Positions 1-7,031 of a stretch of DNA of 33,871 nucleotides are shown here, in pieces. The position numbers and the translations under genes are program-made. The number at the start of each line of letters is the position of its first letter. Position 1 is the first letter of the stretch. A model generated the notes under the pieces. The model was not told the origin of the DNA and made no database searches. It saw nothing but the letters and a program-made list of their open reading frames with translations. The stretch comes from Bacteroidales bacterium (GTDB taxonomy: Bacteria; Bacteroidota; Bacteroidia; Bacteroidales; UBA932), in NCBI GenBank assembly GCA_017630155.1, contig JAGBVU010000013.1:1-33871 (forward strand), in the 5' to 3' direction.

Positions 1-21
1 AACTAACTAACTAACCGACTG

Positions 22-606
22 TCACCTCAAATATTCATAAATCTGAATTCTCTTCTTACGGATCTTATCCCTTTTCACTTCGATAAGCCTCCGGTACTCA
101 GATATCATATCCTGATCCTCCCCATCACACTCCATATCATATATAATAGAATCCAGTCTGTCTATATCATCATTGAGTTCCTCTATCTGATCTTCCAGAT
201 CGTCAACAATATCATCTACACTAATTCTTCTGTGCCTATCCACCACTGGGATAGGGGCCTCACTGGCCAGATACCTGGCAACACCTACAAGATCTACATT
301 TCCCTCTGAGTCCCTCACCTTTGGCAACTTAGATGAAGGAGGATCATTGATCACTTCGCAGGATTCAGGCTCGCAATAAGCAGATTCAAAAAGTCCGGAA
401 CCGAAAGTATCCCTTTCCCTTTTTCTCCTCCTTCTTTCGACAATGGAGGCTATTATCTTGGGTGAAAAAAACATAAGCAATAGCCATAACACACCAAACA
501 CAGTCAAACCTATGCTTGCCCAAAATGTATAAGTACATGGAGGGTATTCCAAACCGATCATCAGGATAATGTAAAATATTGCCAAGTAAATAAGTATAAC
601 ACCCAT
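22..606 (-). CDS. Small membrane protein with C-terminal coiled coil, unknown function
   Basis: Unrecognised 194-residue protein. Two hydrophobic segments (about residues 2-18 and 28-48) are followed at once by a strongly basic patch (RRRRKRER), which by the positive-inside rule puts the long C-terminus in the cytoplasm. A linker to about residue 120 is followed by a charged helix rich in Asp, Glu, Arg and Lys (about 128-190) that looks like a coiled coil. The ATG lies 2 bases after the stop of the small membrane-protein gene at 609-776, so the two are probably co-transcribed leftward, away from the WYL regulator. The protein is complete. Function cannot be assigned; the layout would suit a membrane-anchored scaffold or sensor, but that is inference. 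Confidence 0.6.
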   Translation of the reverse strand: MGVILIYLAIFYIILMIGLEYPPCTYTFWASIGLTVFGVLWLLLMFFSPKIIASIVERRRRKRERDTFGSGLFESAYCEPESCEVINDPPSSKLPKVRDSEGNVDLVGVARYLASEAPIPVVDRHRRISVDDIVDDLEDQIEELNDDIDRLDSIIYDMECDGEDQDMISEYRRLIEVKRDKIRKKRIQIYEYLR

Positions 607-608
607 GA

Positions 609-776
609 TTAAAAATATTTTGATTTTTCTTCAGATTTGACGCCATAAATTATTGCTAAAACAGGGACTAAAATCATAATGAATATAACAACGCACCCTA
701 TAAAAAATGCGTCCGGAGCTTCATTAGGGCCTACCATTAACCCATAAATTGCGATAATCAAAAATATAATACCCAT
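609..776 (-). CDS. Small two-TM hydrophobic protein, unknown function
   Basis: About 55 residues, almost entirely two transmembrane segments with a short polar loop (PNEAPD) and a charged tail (KSEEKSKYF). I place the start at the ATG at 776 because an A-rich sequence containing AGGAA precedes it. A GTG at 803 would add nine residues but overlaps the tiny upstream frame. It sits between a 19-codon hydrophobic ORF (784-843) and the coiled-coil membrane protein (22-606), with gaps of 7 and 2 bases, which is the spacing of an operon. No family recognised. Confidence 0.5.
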   Translation of the reverse strand: MGIIFLIIAIYGLMVGPNEAPDAFFIGCVVIFIMILVPVLAIIYGVKSEEKSKYF

Positions 777-783
777 AATTAAT

Positions 784-843
784 TTAATTTCCTGCAGATA
801 CACCTGCGATTATAAAAATAAATAAACCGATAACAGCGAACAT
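784..843 (-). CDS. Possible 19-residue hydrophobic peptide
   Basis: An ATG at 843 opens a 19-codon frame (MFAVIGLFIFIIAGVSAGN) ending in TAA, 7 bases before the start of the next small membrane-protein gene. The peptide is a single hydrophobic helix. A Bacteroidetes -7-like box (TAATTTTG on the minus strand, 872-879) lies about 30 bases upstream, so it would be the first frame on that transcript. It could instead be untranslated leader. Too short to judge by codon use. Confidence 0.3.
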   Translation of the reverse strand: MFAVIGLFIFIIAGVSAGN

Positions 844-871
844 GATTGCTTTGTTTTTTAGTTTTACGACA

Positions 872-922
872 CAAAATTACACCCCCATTTTGACAACTTT
901 TGTCAAAGAATAATTATATTTG
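872..922. promoter_or_regulatory. Divergent promoter region with palindromic operator candidate
   Basis: A perfect inverted repeat with 8-bp arms, TTTGACAA-CTT-TTGTCAAA (889-907), lies between two oppositely oriented -7 boxes: TATATTTG at 915-922 for the rightward WYL gene and TAATTTTG (complement of 872-879) for the leftward small membrane-protein genes. The palindrome would cover the upstream part of both promoters. That fits an operator for the adjacent WYL-type regulator, but binding is inferred from position only. Confidence 0.5.
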
Positions 923-939
923 TAAAAATTTCAAAAACT

Positions 940-1842
940 ATGGATCAGCCGAAAATCGAAAGGATTCTCAGACTCATCAAACTGATGACAGGGAACATCA
1001 ATTACACGATAGAAGAGCTTGCCGACAAACTTGACACATCATACCGCTCCATCTACCGCTACATCGACACATTCAAAAATGCCGGATTCGTGGTCCACAA
1101 ACTCGATGGAGGTGTCTACAAACTCGGCAAGGAGAGCCGTCACTTCAAGGATATATCCCAGCTGATCCATTTCACCGAGGAGGAGGCCTATATCTTTAAC
1201 CAGATGCTCGAAGGGCTGGATGAAAACAATACTCTCAAGACCAATCTCCGTCACAAACTCTCCAGCGTCTACGACTGCACCTCCATGGCCAAAAGCACCA
1301 TCAGTCAGAAAAATGCCACCAATATCAACCATCTACGTGAAGCCATTCAGGATGGGAAACAGGTTATTCTCAAGGAGTATTCATCATCCCACGGCTCCGA
1401 TATCCGTGACCGCCACGTGGAGCCCTTTGCCTTTACCACAAACTATATCCAGGTATGGTGCTATGATCCACAAGACAAAGCAAACAAACTTTTCAAGACC
1501 TCCCGCATCGGCTCAGTCGAGATTCTCCCCGATGGGTGGGTTCACACCGAGGAGCACAGTCAGGGCTATGTGGACATTTTCCGTATCAATGGAAACAGCC
1601 AATATCCCATCACACTCAAACTGGGAATCCTCTCCCACAACCTTCTTCTGGAGGAGTACCCCCTCGCTGAGCAACACCTCACTAAGATAGATGACACCCA
1701 TTGGGTCCTCAAGACCAATGTCTGCAGCTATACCGGAGTAGGGCGCTTCGTCATCGGACTTGCCCAGGACATAGATATAATAGACTCCCCAGGACTAGAA
1801 AAATATGTGCAGGATTATGCCGTCAGGTGGCTCACCAAATAG
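940..1842 (+). CDS. HTH-WYL domain transcriptional regulator
   Basis: 300 residues. The N-terminus (about 5-65) is a helix-turn-helix of the HTH_11/DeoR type: IERILRLIKLM, then ELADKLDTSYRSIYRYIDTFKNAG as recognition region, then a wing (KLDGGVYKL). The middle and C-terminus (about 140-300) match the layout of YafY-like regulators with a WYL effector domain, including the REAIQDGKQVILKEY strand-helix and the VEPFAF segment typical of WYL domains. WYL domains bind nucleic acids or nucleotides, and such regulators often control phage-defence, stress or DNA-damage genes. The start is an ATG 17 bases after a TATATTTG box. The divergent small membrane proteins and a palindrome at 889-907 make local autoregulation likely. 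Ligand and targets are unknown. Confidence 0.85.
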   Translation: MDQPKIERILRLIKLMTGNINYTIEELADKLDTSYRSIYRYIDTFKNAGFVVHKLDGGVYKLGKESRHFKDISQLIHFTEEEAYIFNQMLEGLDENNTLKTNLRHKLSSVYDCTSMAKSTISQKNATNINHLREAIQDGKQVILKEYSSSHGSDIRDRHVEPFAFTTNYIQVWCYDPQDKANKLFKTSRIGSVEILPDGWVHTEEHSQGYVDIFRINGNSQYPITLKLGILSHNLLLEEYPLAEQHLTKIDDTHWVLKTNVCSYTGVGRFVIGLAQDIDIIDSPGLEKYVQDYAVRWLTK

Positions 1843-1844
1843 TT

Positions 1845-2216
1845 CTATTTAAAGGTCTTATAAGACAATATATGAGCAGTTACACCTGCGGCAATGGCGA
1901 TGAACATCAGGCGGAGAGCCCAATGTTCTGCTACAAAGATGGCACAATACAAAAGTGTAATCCATAGGGTGGTAATGGCCACCACTTTTATCCTGAGAGG
2001 GATGGCCTTATGTACCATAAAGTTCTGGATGTAAGGTCCCAGTTTGGGGTGGTTCATCAACCACTTGTATAGCCCTTTATTTCCACGGAGAAAGAGAGCT
2101 GCCGCCAAAAGTAGGAGCGGTGTAGTGGGAAGAACAGGAAGAAATGCACCCAGAACACCAAGTCCGAGTGAGACAAGCCCTAATATTGTAAGAATCCATC
2201 TCATAGCGAGGGGCAA
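1845..2216 (-). CDS. DUF454 / YbaN family inner-membrane protein
   Basis: 123 residues, the usual length of the family. Shows the DUF454 signature: a first TM segment with GLVSLGLGVLGAFLPVLPTTPLLLLAAALFLRG, then a short amphipathic region (YKWLMNHPKLGPYIQNF) and two further TM helices. Function of YbaN-type proteins is unknown. The protein may begin at residue 1 or at the second Met (MRW, position 2204). It converges with the WYL gene, with 2 bases between the stop codons. No clear promoter was picked out in the 39-base gap to the divergent esterase start. Confidence 0.85.
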   Translation of the reverse strand: MPLAMRWILTILGLVSLGLGVLGAFLPVLPTTPLLLLAAALFLRGNKGLYKWLMNHPKLGPYIQNFMVHKAIPLRIKVVAITTLWITLLYCAIFVAEHWALRLMFIAIAAGVTAHILSYKTFK

Positions 2217-2255
2217 AAATAGCAGTTTTGGAGGAATTTTAGTAGATTTGTGGAT

Positions 2256-3140
2256 ATGAAAAAAAGATTTATCACACTACTGCTAGGGTGGCTGATGGCC
2301 ACTGTCATTGCGCTGGGAGCAAAAGGTTCTGAAACTCAGGATTATAAGCACAATATTGATGGCATTGAGCGGACTTATCGCCTCTATATTCCCCAGAACA
2401 TTGCACCGGGGGCGCCACTGATTTTTGTACTCCACGGATATGGGGCTACCATTGATCATATAAAAGACAAAGGGTTCAATGAAGCTGCTGACCGCCACGG
2501 ATTTGCAGTGTGTTACCCTCAGGGTTCAAAGGACGGCAGGGGGAATCCTTGCTGGAATGTGGGGTACCCTTTCCAGGAAGATATGAAGGTGGATGATGTG
2601 GAATATCTCTGCAGACTGGCCCGCATCCTCCAGAAGGAGCACAATCTGAGCAAAAACAACACATTTCTCACCGGCATGTCCAACGGAGGTGAGATGTGCT
2701 ACCTCCTCGCATACAGAGGGCAGAAGACATTCAGAGCAGTGGCCCCGATTGCAGGGCTCACAATGACATGGATGGCAGAGGAATACACCCGCACACGTCC
2801 GATTCCCATCTTTGAACTGCATGGCACTCAGGACAGGGTATCGGAGTGGGGAGGAGATCCGGAGAATAAAGGTGGCTGGGGTGCATACCTCCCTGTTCCG
2901 GATGCAGTGGATTATTGGGTGAAGCGCAACGGCTGCACTACCGAATCCACCGACACCATCCCTCCAAGAGGGGAGAAATCCCACCTCACCATTGCCCACA
3001 GGTATACAGATGCCAAAAGTGGCTGCGATGTATGGCTTTATGAAATAGTAGATGCAGGACACTCCTGGTTTACAGAGGATTTCGACACCGCAGAGGAGAT
3101 TTGGAAGTTTTTCAGCAAGTATCTAATTTTACAAAAATAA
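2256..3140 (+). CDS. Secreted esterase, PHB-depolymerase / feruloyl-esterase-like (CE1-type)
   Basis: 294 residues from the ATG at 2256; the frame opens at a GTG two codons earlier, but the ATG puts a normal signal peptide (MKKRF plus hydrophobic core to about residue 22) at the front. An alpha/beta hydrolase of the LpqC / poly(3-hydroxybutyrate) depolymerase group: oxyanion motif HGYG (60-63), nucleophile motif GMSNGG with Ser142, acid Asp193 in HGTQD, and His269 in DAGHSW. Such enzymes cleave ester-linked acyl groups, in gut Bacteroidota often feruloyl or acetyl groups on plant polysaccharides; the substrate here is unknown. It is followed after 18 bases by the aldo/keto reductase. A TAGATTTG box at 2243-2250 ends only five bases before the ATG. 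Confidence 0.82.
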   Translation: MKKRFITLLLGWLMATVIALGAKGSETQDYKHNIDGIERTYRLYIPQNIAPGAPLIFVLHGYGATIDHIKDKGFNEAADRHGFAVCYPQGSKDGRGNPCWNVGYPFQEDMKVDDVEYLCRLARILQKEHNLSKNNTFLTGMSNGGEMCYLLAYRGQKTFRAVAPIAGLTMTWMAEEYTRTRPIPIFELHGTQDRVSEWGGDPENKGGWGAYLPVPDAVDYWVKRNGCTTESTDTIPPRGEKSHLTIAHRYTDAKSGCDVWLYEIVDAGHSWFTEDFDTAEEIWKFFSKYLILQK

Positions 3141-3158
3141 AATCAAACTTAAATTACT

Positions 3159-4508
3159 ATGGCACAAGAACAAAGGACAATGTCGCGTCGCGAGGCGATA
3201 AGGCATATAGGTTTTGGTACATTGATGTTGGCTGGAGGCTTCACTTTGGCTACAGGATGCAAAGGGAAAAACAGCGATAAACCAGGGAAATATGTGATGG
3301 CAATGAGGAAAGACAATGTCACAGGTAGGGAGGTATCTCTTTTGGGTTACGGCTGTATGAGGTTCCCAACTTTTGAGACAGATGAGCTGGACAACAGGGG
3401 TAGAAAGATTAAGGCGATCGACATGAAGAAGTCACAGGAGATTATCGACTATGCAATAGCAAACGGTATCAACCACTTCGATACAGCCTGGAACTACCAC
3501 AATGAGAAGTCGGCTGTAGCCATCGGCCAGATGCTGAAAAAATACCCACGCGAGAACTTCACCCTCGCCAACAAGATGCCCGGTTGGCTGATTACCGGAC
3601 CTGAAAAGGCACAGGAGCTCTTCGACGAGCAGCTCAGAAGATGTGACGTGGAGTATTTCGATTACTATTTGTGCCACGCAATCTCTGAAAAAGAGGGTTA
3701 CGACAAACCTTACGAGGAGTTTGGCGGTTATGATGTTCTGGCCAAAGAGAAGGAGAAAGGGAGAATTAAAAGACTTGGCTTCTCATTCCACGGTGACAAG
3801 GAGCTGTTCACATATCTTCTGAACAAACGTCCATGGGACTTCGTATTGCTCCAGATCAACTATATCGACTGGGTGGACCAGGAGGCTGAGTTCTTCTACA
3901 ATGAGCTTGTAAAGAGAGGTATCCAATGTATGGTTATGGAGCCTCTTAAAGGTGGAGCACTTGCCAGCCTCACACCTGATGCAAATGAGATCCTTTTGGA
4001 TTATGCACCGGACAAATCTGTAGCTTCCTGGGCATTCCGCTATGTGGGCTCACTACCAAATGTCCTCACCGTCCTCAGTGGTATGACAAAGATGGAGCAC
4101 TTGAAGGACAACCTGGCCACATTTACCAATTTCCAGCCCCTCACAGAGGAGGAGAGAGGTGTACTTGACAAAGCCATTGCTGAGTACAGAAGATACAAAC
4201 AGATCGGCTGTACAGCCTGCAAGTATTGTATGCCTTGCAAATATGGTGTAGATATCCCTGCAGTATTCGAAGCATACAACAAATGTGTGAAAGAGAGCAA
4301 TATTCCAGATATGGAGGGGCCAAGGGATGCCAAGTTCAACAAGAAAAAACGTGCATTCCTGGCTACATACTACAACACTGTTCCAGAGGGTGCCAGGGCT
4401 GAGAGATGTATCTCATGTGGTGAATGTCAGACACTTTGTCCACAGAAGCTCAATGTCCCTGAACTCATCTTCAAGATGAAAAACATGGTTAAAGAACTCG
4501 AAAAATAG
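3159..4508 (+). CDS. Exported aldo/keto reductase with C-terminal double [4Fe-4S] domain
   Basis: 449 residues. An N-terminal twin-arginine-like leader (SRREAIRHIGFGTLML, Arg10-Arg11) leads to Cys34 in a weak lipobox (LATGC), so the enzyme is probably exported folded and lipid-anchored. The TIM-barrel has an AKR catalytic set: Asp108 and Tyr113 (FDTAWNY), Lys139 (ANKMP) and His173 (LCHAIS). The tail carries two cysteine clusters, C351-x2-C354-x2-C357-x2-C360 and C417-x2-C420-x2-C423-x3-C427-Pro; the second is a ferredoxin-type [4Fe-4S] site. Fe-S AKRs of this layout are common in gut Bacteroidota, and their substrates are mostly unknown. It is co-directional with the esterase 18 bases upstream and with the secreted protein 7 bases downstream. 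Confidence 0.85.
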   Translation: MAQEQRTMSRREAIRHIGFGTLMLAGGFTLATGCKGKNSDKPGKYVMAMRKDNVTGREVSLLGYGCMRFPTFETDELDNRGRKIKAIDMKKSQEIIDYAIANGINHFDTAWNYHNEKSAVAIGQMLKKYPRENFTLANKMPGWLITGPEKAQELFDEQLRRCDVEYFDYYLCHAISEKEGYDKPYEEFGGYDVLAKEKEKGRIKRLGFSFHGDKELFTYLLNKRPWDFVLLQINYIDWVDQEAEFFYNELVKRGIQCMVMEPLKGGALASLTPDANEILLDYAPDKSVASWAFRYVGSLPNVLTVLSGMTKMEHLKDNLATFTNFQPLTEEERGVLDKAIAEYRRYKQIGCTACKYCMPCKYGVDIPAVFEAYNKCVKESNIPDMEGPRDAKFNKKKRAFLATYYNTVPEGARAERCISCGECQTLCPQKLNVPELIFKMKNMVKELEK

Positions 4509-4515
4509 ATATTGC

Positions 4516-5982
4516 ATGAAAAAGTTGTTGATCATCGTGCTCACAATGATGTGGGCAACAGGTCTCCATGCACAGGCTCCCAAAACCTGGTTTGATGGAG
4601 ATGCCTATTTCACCGAATCTTTCCCGGGAGGCGGTATACTCTATTACACCGGCACATCTGCCGACAAGGAGTACGATTTCTCATTTGGGCTTGAGCCGAT
4701 AATCGACGGCAGTTTCAAGCTTGTCAAATGCACCGACACCGATAAGATTCCATTTAGGGCAGAGTGGGGGACAAGTGTCAGAAGATATGTCCAAGGCTCC
4801 ATTGATGTATATCTCATTGAGGGTCCATCAGGGGAGATAGTATGGACACTTCAACGCACTACCCAGACCCATCAGAACGCCCTGGCCAACCAACTGTGGA
4901 TCAAGGACAGGCCATTGGACCAGCTCCTCTCTTCCACAGTCCTGAACACCCACTATCTATCCGAGTTCTCAAAGACCGAACTCCGCTCACTTGCAGAGTT
5001 CATCAGCCAGAAACAATACACCAACCCTATAGAGAAGATAAACCTATCTCTTATCAATAGCGAACTTGGGGTACCCGATTATGACAGATACTATGTAGGT
5101 GATATACAGATGATAGAGGATGCCTCACGCTCCAGGGTATATCATGTGGACAGCGCCATCTCTTTCCTCAAGGCACTCAAGAGCGGTGCCACTATCTGCA
5201 TCAAGCCAAACACCGTCATCAATCTCACCGATGCCCTCAATACATCCGAGAACTTCAAAGGTATGGACTATGACTGGGTAGATGATATGTGGGAATATGA
5301 TGGGGATGGAAAAATCATAAGCGAAGCTGTCTTTAACGGCCGCCAGCTCACCATCAGAAATATCCATAACCTCACCATCATCGGTGACTACAATACCCAT
5401 ATCCTTGTGGACCCTGCATATGCATATGTCCTCAATTTTGTCAACTGCAACAATCTCAAGATCGAGAACCTCACTATGGGGCACACAGTGGAGGGGTACT
5501 GCACAGGTGGTGTGGTAGGACTTCAGGGGTGCAATAAAGTGAGTATCTCATACAGCGACCTCTATGGTTGCGGAGCATACGGTATCGTAGCGGAGAAGAG
5601 CTCCGGGATAGAGATGTACCACAGCATCATCCACGACTGCTCATACGGGATAATGCAACTCTTCGATGTGAAGGATGCTTACTTCAGTTCCTGCGATTTC
5701 GTCCGCAACAGGGAGTACCTGATGCTGGAGGTGGACTCGCAGTGCAGGGAGATAGAGTTCAGCGACTGCCGCTTCGCACAGAACCAGGGTGAACTCTTTC
5801 CGGCAGAAGGGAGGATAAAATTTGAGAATTGCGTCATTTACCATCCCGAGGGGGGACAATTGCACTCAGGGGAATTCCACGACAAAAGCCTGATACAGAT
5901 GGACGAATCTACCGAGGTCAAAATCACCAATATGCCACTTGGCAAACGACCGGTAGGTCCAGATACCAAATTTATGAAATAA
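4516..5982 (+). CDS. Secreted protein: new N-terminal domain plus right-handed beta-helix
   Basis: 488 residues with a signal peptide (about 1-20, cleavage near HAQ-AP). Residues about 24-190 form a domain that also occurs in the next gene: shared landmarks are WFDG (25-28), PFRA (79-82), IVWTL (108-112), LNTHYL (143-148) and INSEL (180-184). From about 205 the protein turns into short repeated strands ending in Asn/Asp turns (for example LTIRNIHNLTIIGDYN, LNFVNCNNLKIENLTMG, VSISYSDLYGCGAYGI), typical of a right-handed parallel beta-helix as in pectate-lyase-like or mannuronan-epimerase-like folds. I cannot identify catalytic residues, so it may be a polysaccharide-active enzyme or a binding protein. 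It starts 7 bases after the Fe-S reductase and ends 7 bases before its paralogue. Confidence 0.75.
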   Translation: MKKLLIIVLTMMWATGLHAQAPKTWFDGDAYFTESFPGGGILYYTGTSADKEYDFSFGLEPIIDGSFKLVKCTDTDKIPFRAEWGTSVRRYVQGSIDVYLIEGPSGEIVWTLQRTTQTHQNALANQLWIKDRPLDQLLSSTVLNTHYLSEFSKTELRSLAEFISQKQYTNPIEKINLSLINSELGVPDYDRYYVGDIQMIEDASRSRVYHVDSAISFLKALKSGATICIKPNTVINLTDALNTSENFKGMDYDWVDDMWEYDGDGKIISEAVFNGRQLTIRNIHNLTIIGDYNTHILVDPAYAYVLNFVNCNNLKIENLTMGHTVEGYCTGGVVGLQGCNKVSISYSDLYGCGAYGIVAEKSSGIEMYHSIIHDCSYGIMQLFDVKDAYFSSCDFVRNREYLMLEVDSQCREIEFSDCRFAQNQGELFPAEGRIKFENCVIYHPEGGQLHSGEFHDKSLIQMDESTEVKITNMPLGKRPVGPDTKFMK

Positions 5983-5989
5983 GGGAGCT

Positions 5990-7021
5990 ATGAAAAAGAT
6001 ATTATTGACAATACTGGCCATCTGTGCCATCTCAAGGGTAGATGCACAGGTCATTTCTACAGGCAACCACTGGTTTGACGGGAGCAAACTCTATACCTCC
6101 CAGGTTCTGGACAATGGGGAGATCTACTCCTCAGGGATGAGTCAGGAGGGGGAAGTTTACTGCTTCAAACTCCGCAAACTTGATTATGCCCCCGGTGAAT
6201 ATATGCTTATCCCCGCCAATGTGCAGGATGATGCCCCTTTCCGCGCCCAGTACGGATGGAGGGTCCAATATATCCGCCAGAGCGGAATGAACTTTCTGGC
6301 AGTGAGAAACAGGCAGGATGTCATTGTATGGACACTTGTCCTCACCCCATCATCCAATCTGGAAGAGGAGCTTGCAAGTGAGAGGTTTGCCGAAAGCCAG
6401 CCTGTGGACGAGATGCTCACCGATTACCTTATGAACACCACATATCTTGCCCGATTTGACAAGTATGAACTGCTGGAGATGTATGAAAAGCTCGAGGCTA
6501 TGAAGAGCCATACCATAATCACCAAGACCAATATGAACCTTATTGCCAGCGAGATAGAGGTGGTAGAGAGTGAGAGGGAGCTACTGCTTGGCGACGTGGC
6601 CACTGAGGCTCAGCCGCTGGATGAATACTTCGCTCTGGTATCTGCCTACTTCAATATGAGGGAGGCAATGGAGTACATCAGTTTCATGGGGTATCCCACA
6701 CCGGCCGTATATGGCACCTGGGGCGAATATGACAGGACATTTGTGGTCCTTCCGGGCAAAGAGGACACAGTGCTGGAGATATGGGACGTGGAGCTGAATG
6801 GCGAATTTGTGGTAATACCCTCAGGTGAAAAACCCATAATAAAAGCCAATCCAGGCCAACCACTATGCTTCAGTTACATGCCTCCAGAGGGGATGCCAGG
6901 CCTGATAGTAGTATGCCGCAAGGCAAATGGGGATATCGACACATGGGTCCCTGTATTCAGCGGCATGGACGGCTCACTGATGACTGATGACCAATTCGTT
7001 GACGGAACACCTGTAGGATAA
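5990..7021 (+). CDS. Secreted protein paralogous to the N-terminus of the upstream beta-helix protein
   Basis: 343 residues with a signal peptide (about 1-20, ...VDAQ). Residues about 27-190 align with the N-terminal domain of the preceding protein: WFDG (28-31), PFRA (83-86), IVWTL (112-116), MNTTYL (148-153), NLIASEI (183-189), with similar spacing throughout. The C-terminal part (about 215-343) has no beta-helix repeats and looks like a beta-sandwich (alternating short strands, LEIWDVELNGEFVVIP and similar). A strong Shine-Dalgarno-like GGGAG sits just before the ATG. It looks like a tandem duplication in which the C-terminal module was swapped or lost. Function is unknown; operon position suggests it is exported together with the esterase, reductase and peptidase. 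Confidence 0.72.
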   Translation: MKKILLTILAICAISRVDAQVISTGNHWFDGSKLYTSQVLDNGEIYSSGMSQEGEVYCFKLRKLDYAPGEYMLIPANVQDDAPFRAQYGWRVQYIRQSGMNFLAVRNRQDVIVWTLVLTPSSNLEEELASERFAESQPVDEMLTDYLMNTTYLARFDKYELLEMYEKLEAMKSHTIITKTNMNLIASEIEVVESERELLLGDVATEAQPLDEYFALVSAYFNMREAMEYISFMGYPTPAVYGTWGEYDRTFVVLPGKEDTVLEIWDVELNGEFVVIPSGEKPIIKANPGQPLCFSYMPPEGMPGLIVVCRKANGDIDTWVPVFSGMDGSLMTDDQFVDGTPVG

Positions 7022-7031
7022 TAGCACTCAT

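Noticed and set aside
1-15. AACT tetranucleotide repeat at the window start
   Set aside because: Only about three and a half units, at the edge; too little to interpret.
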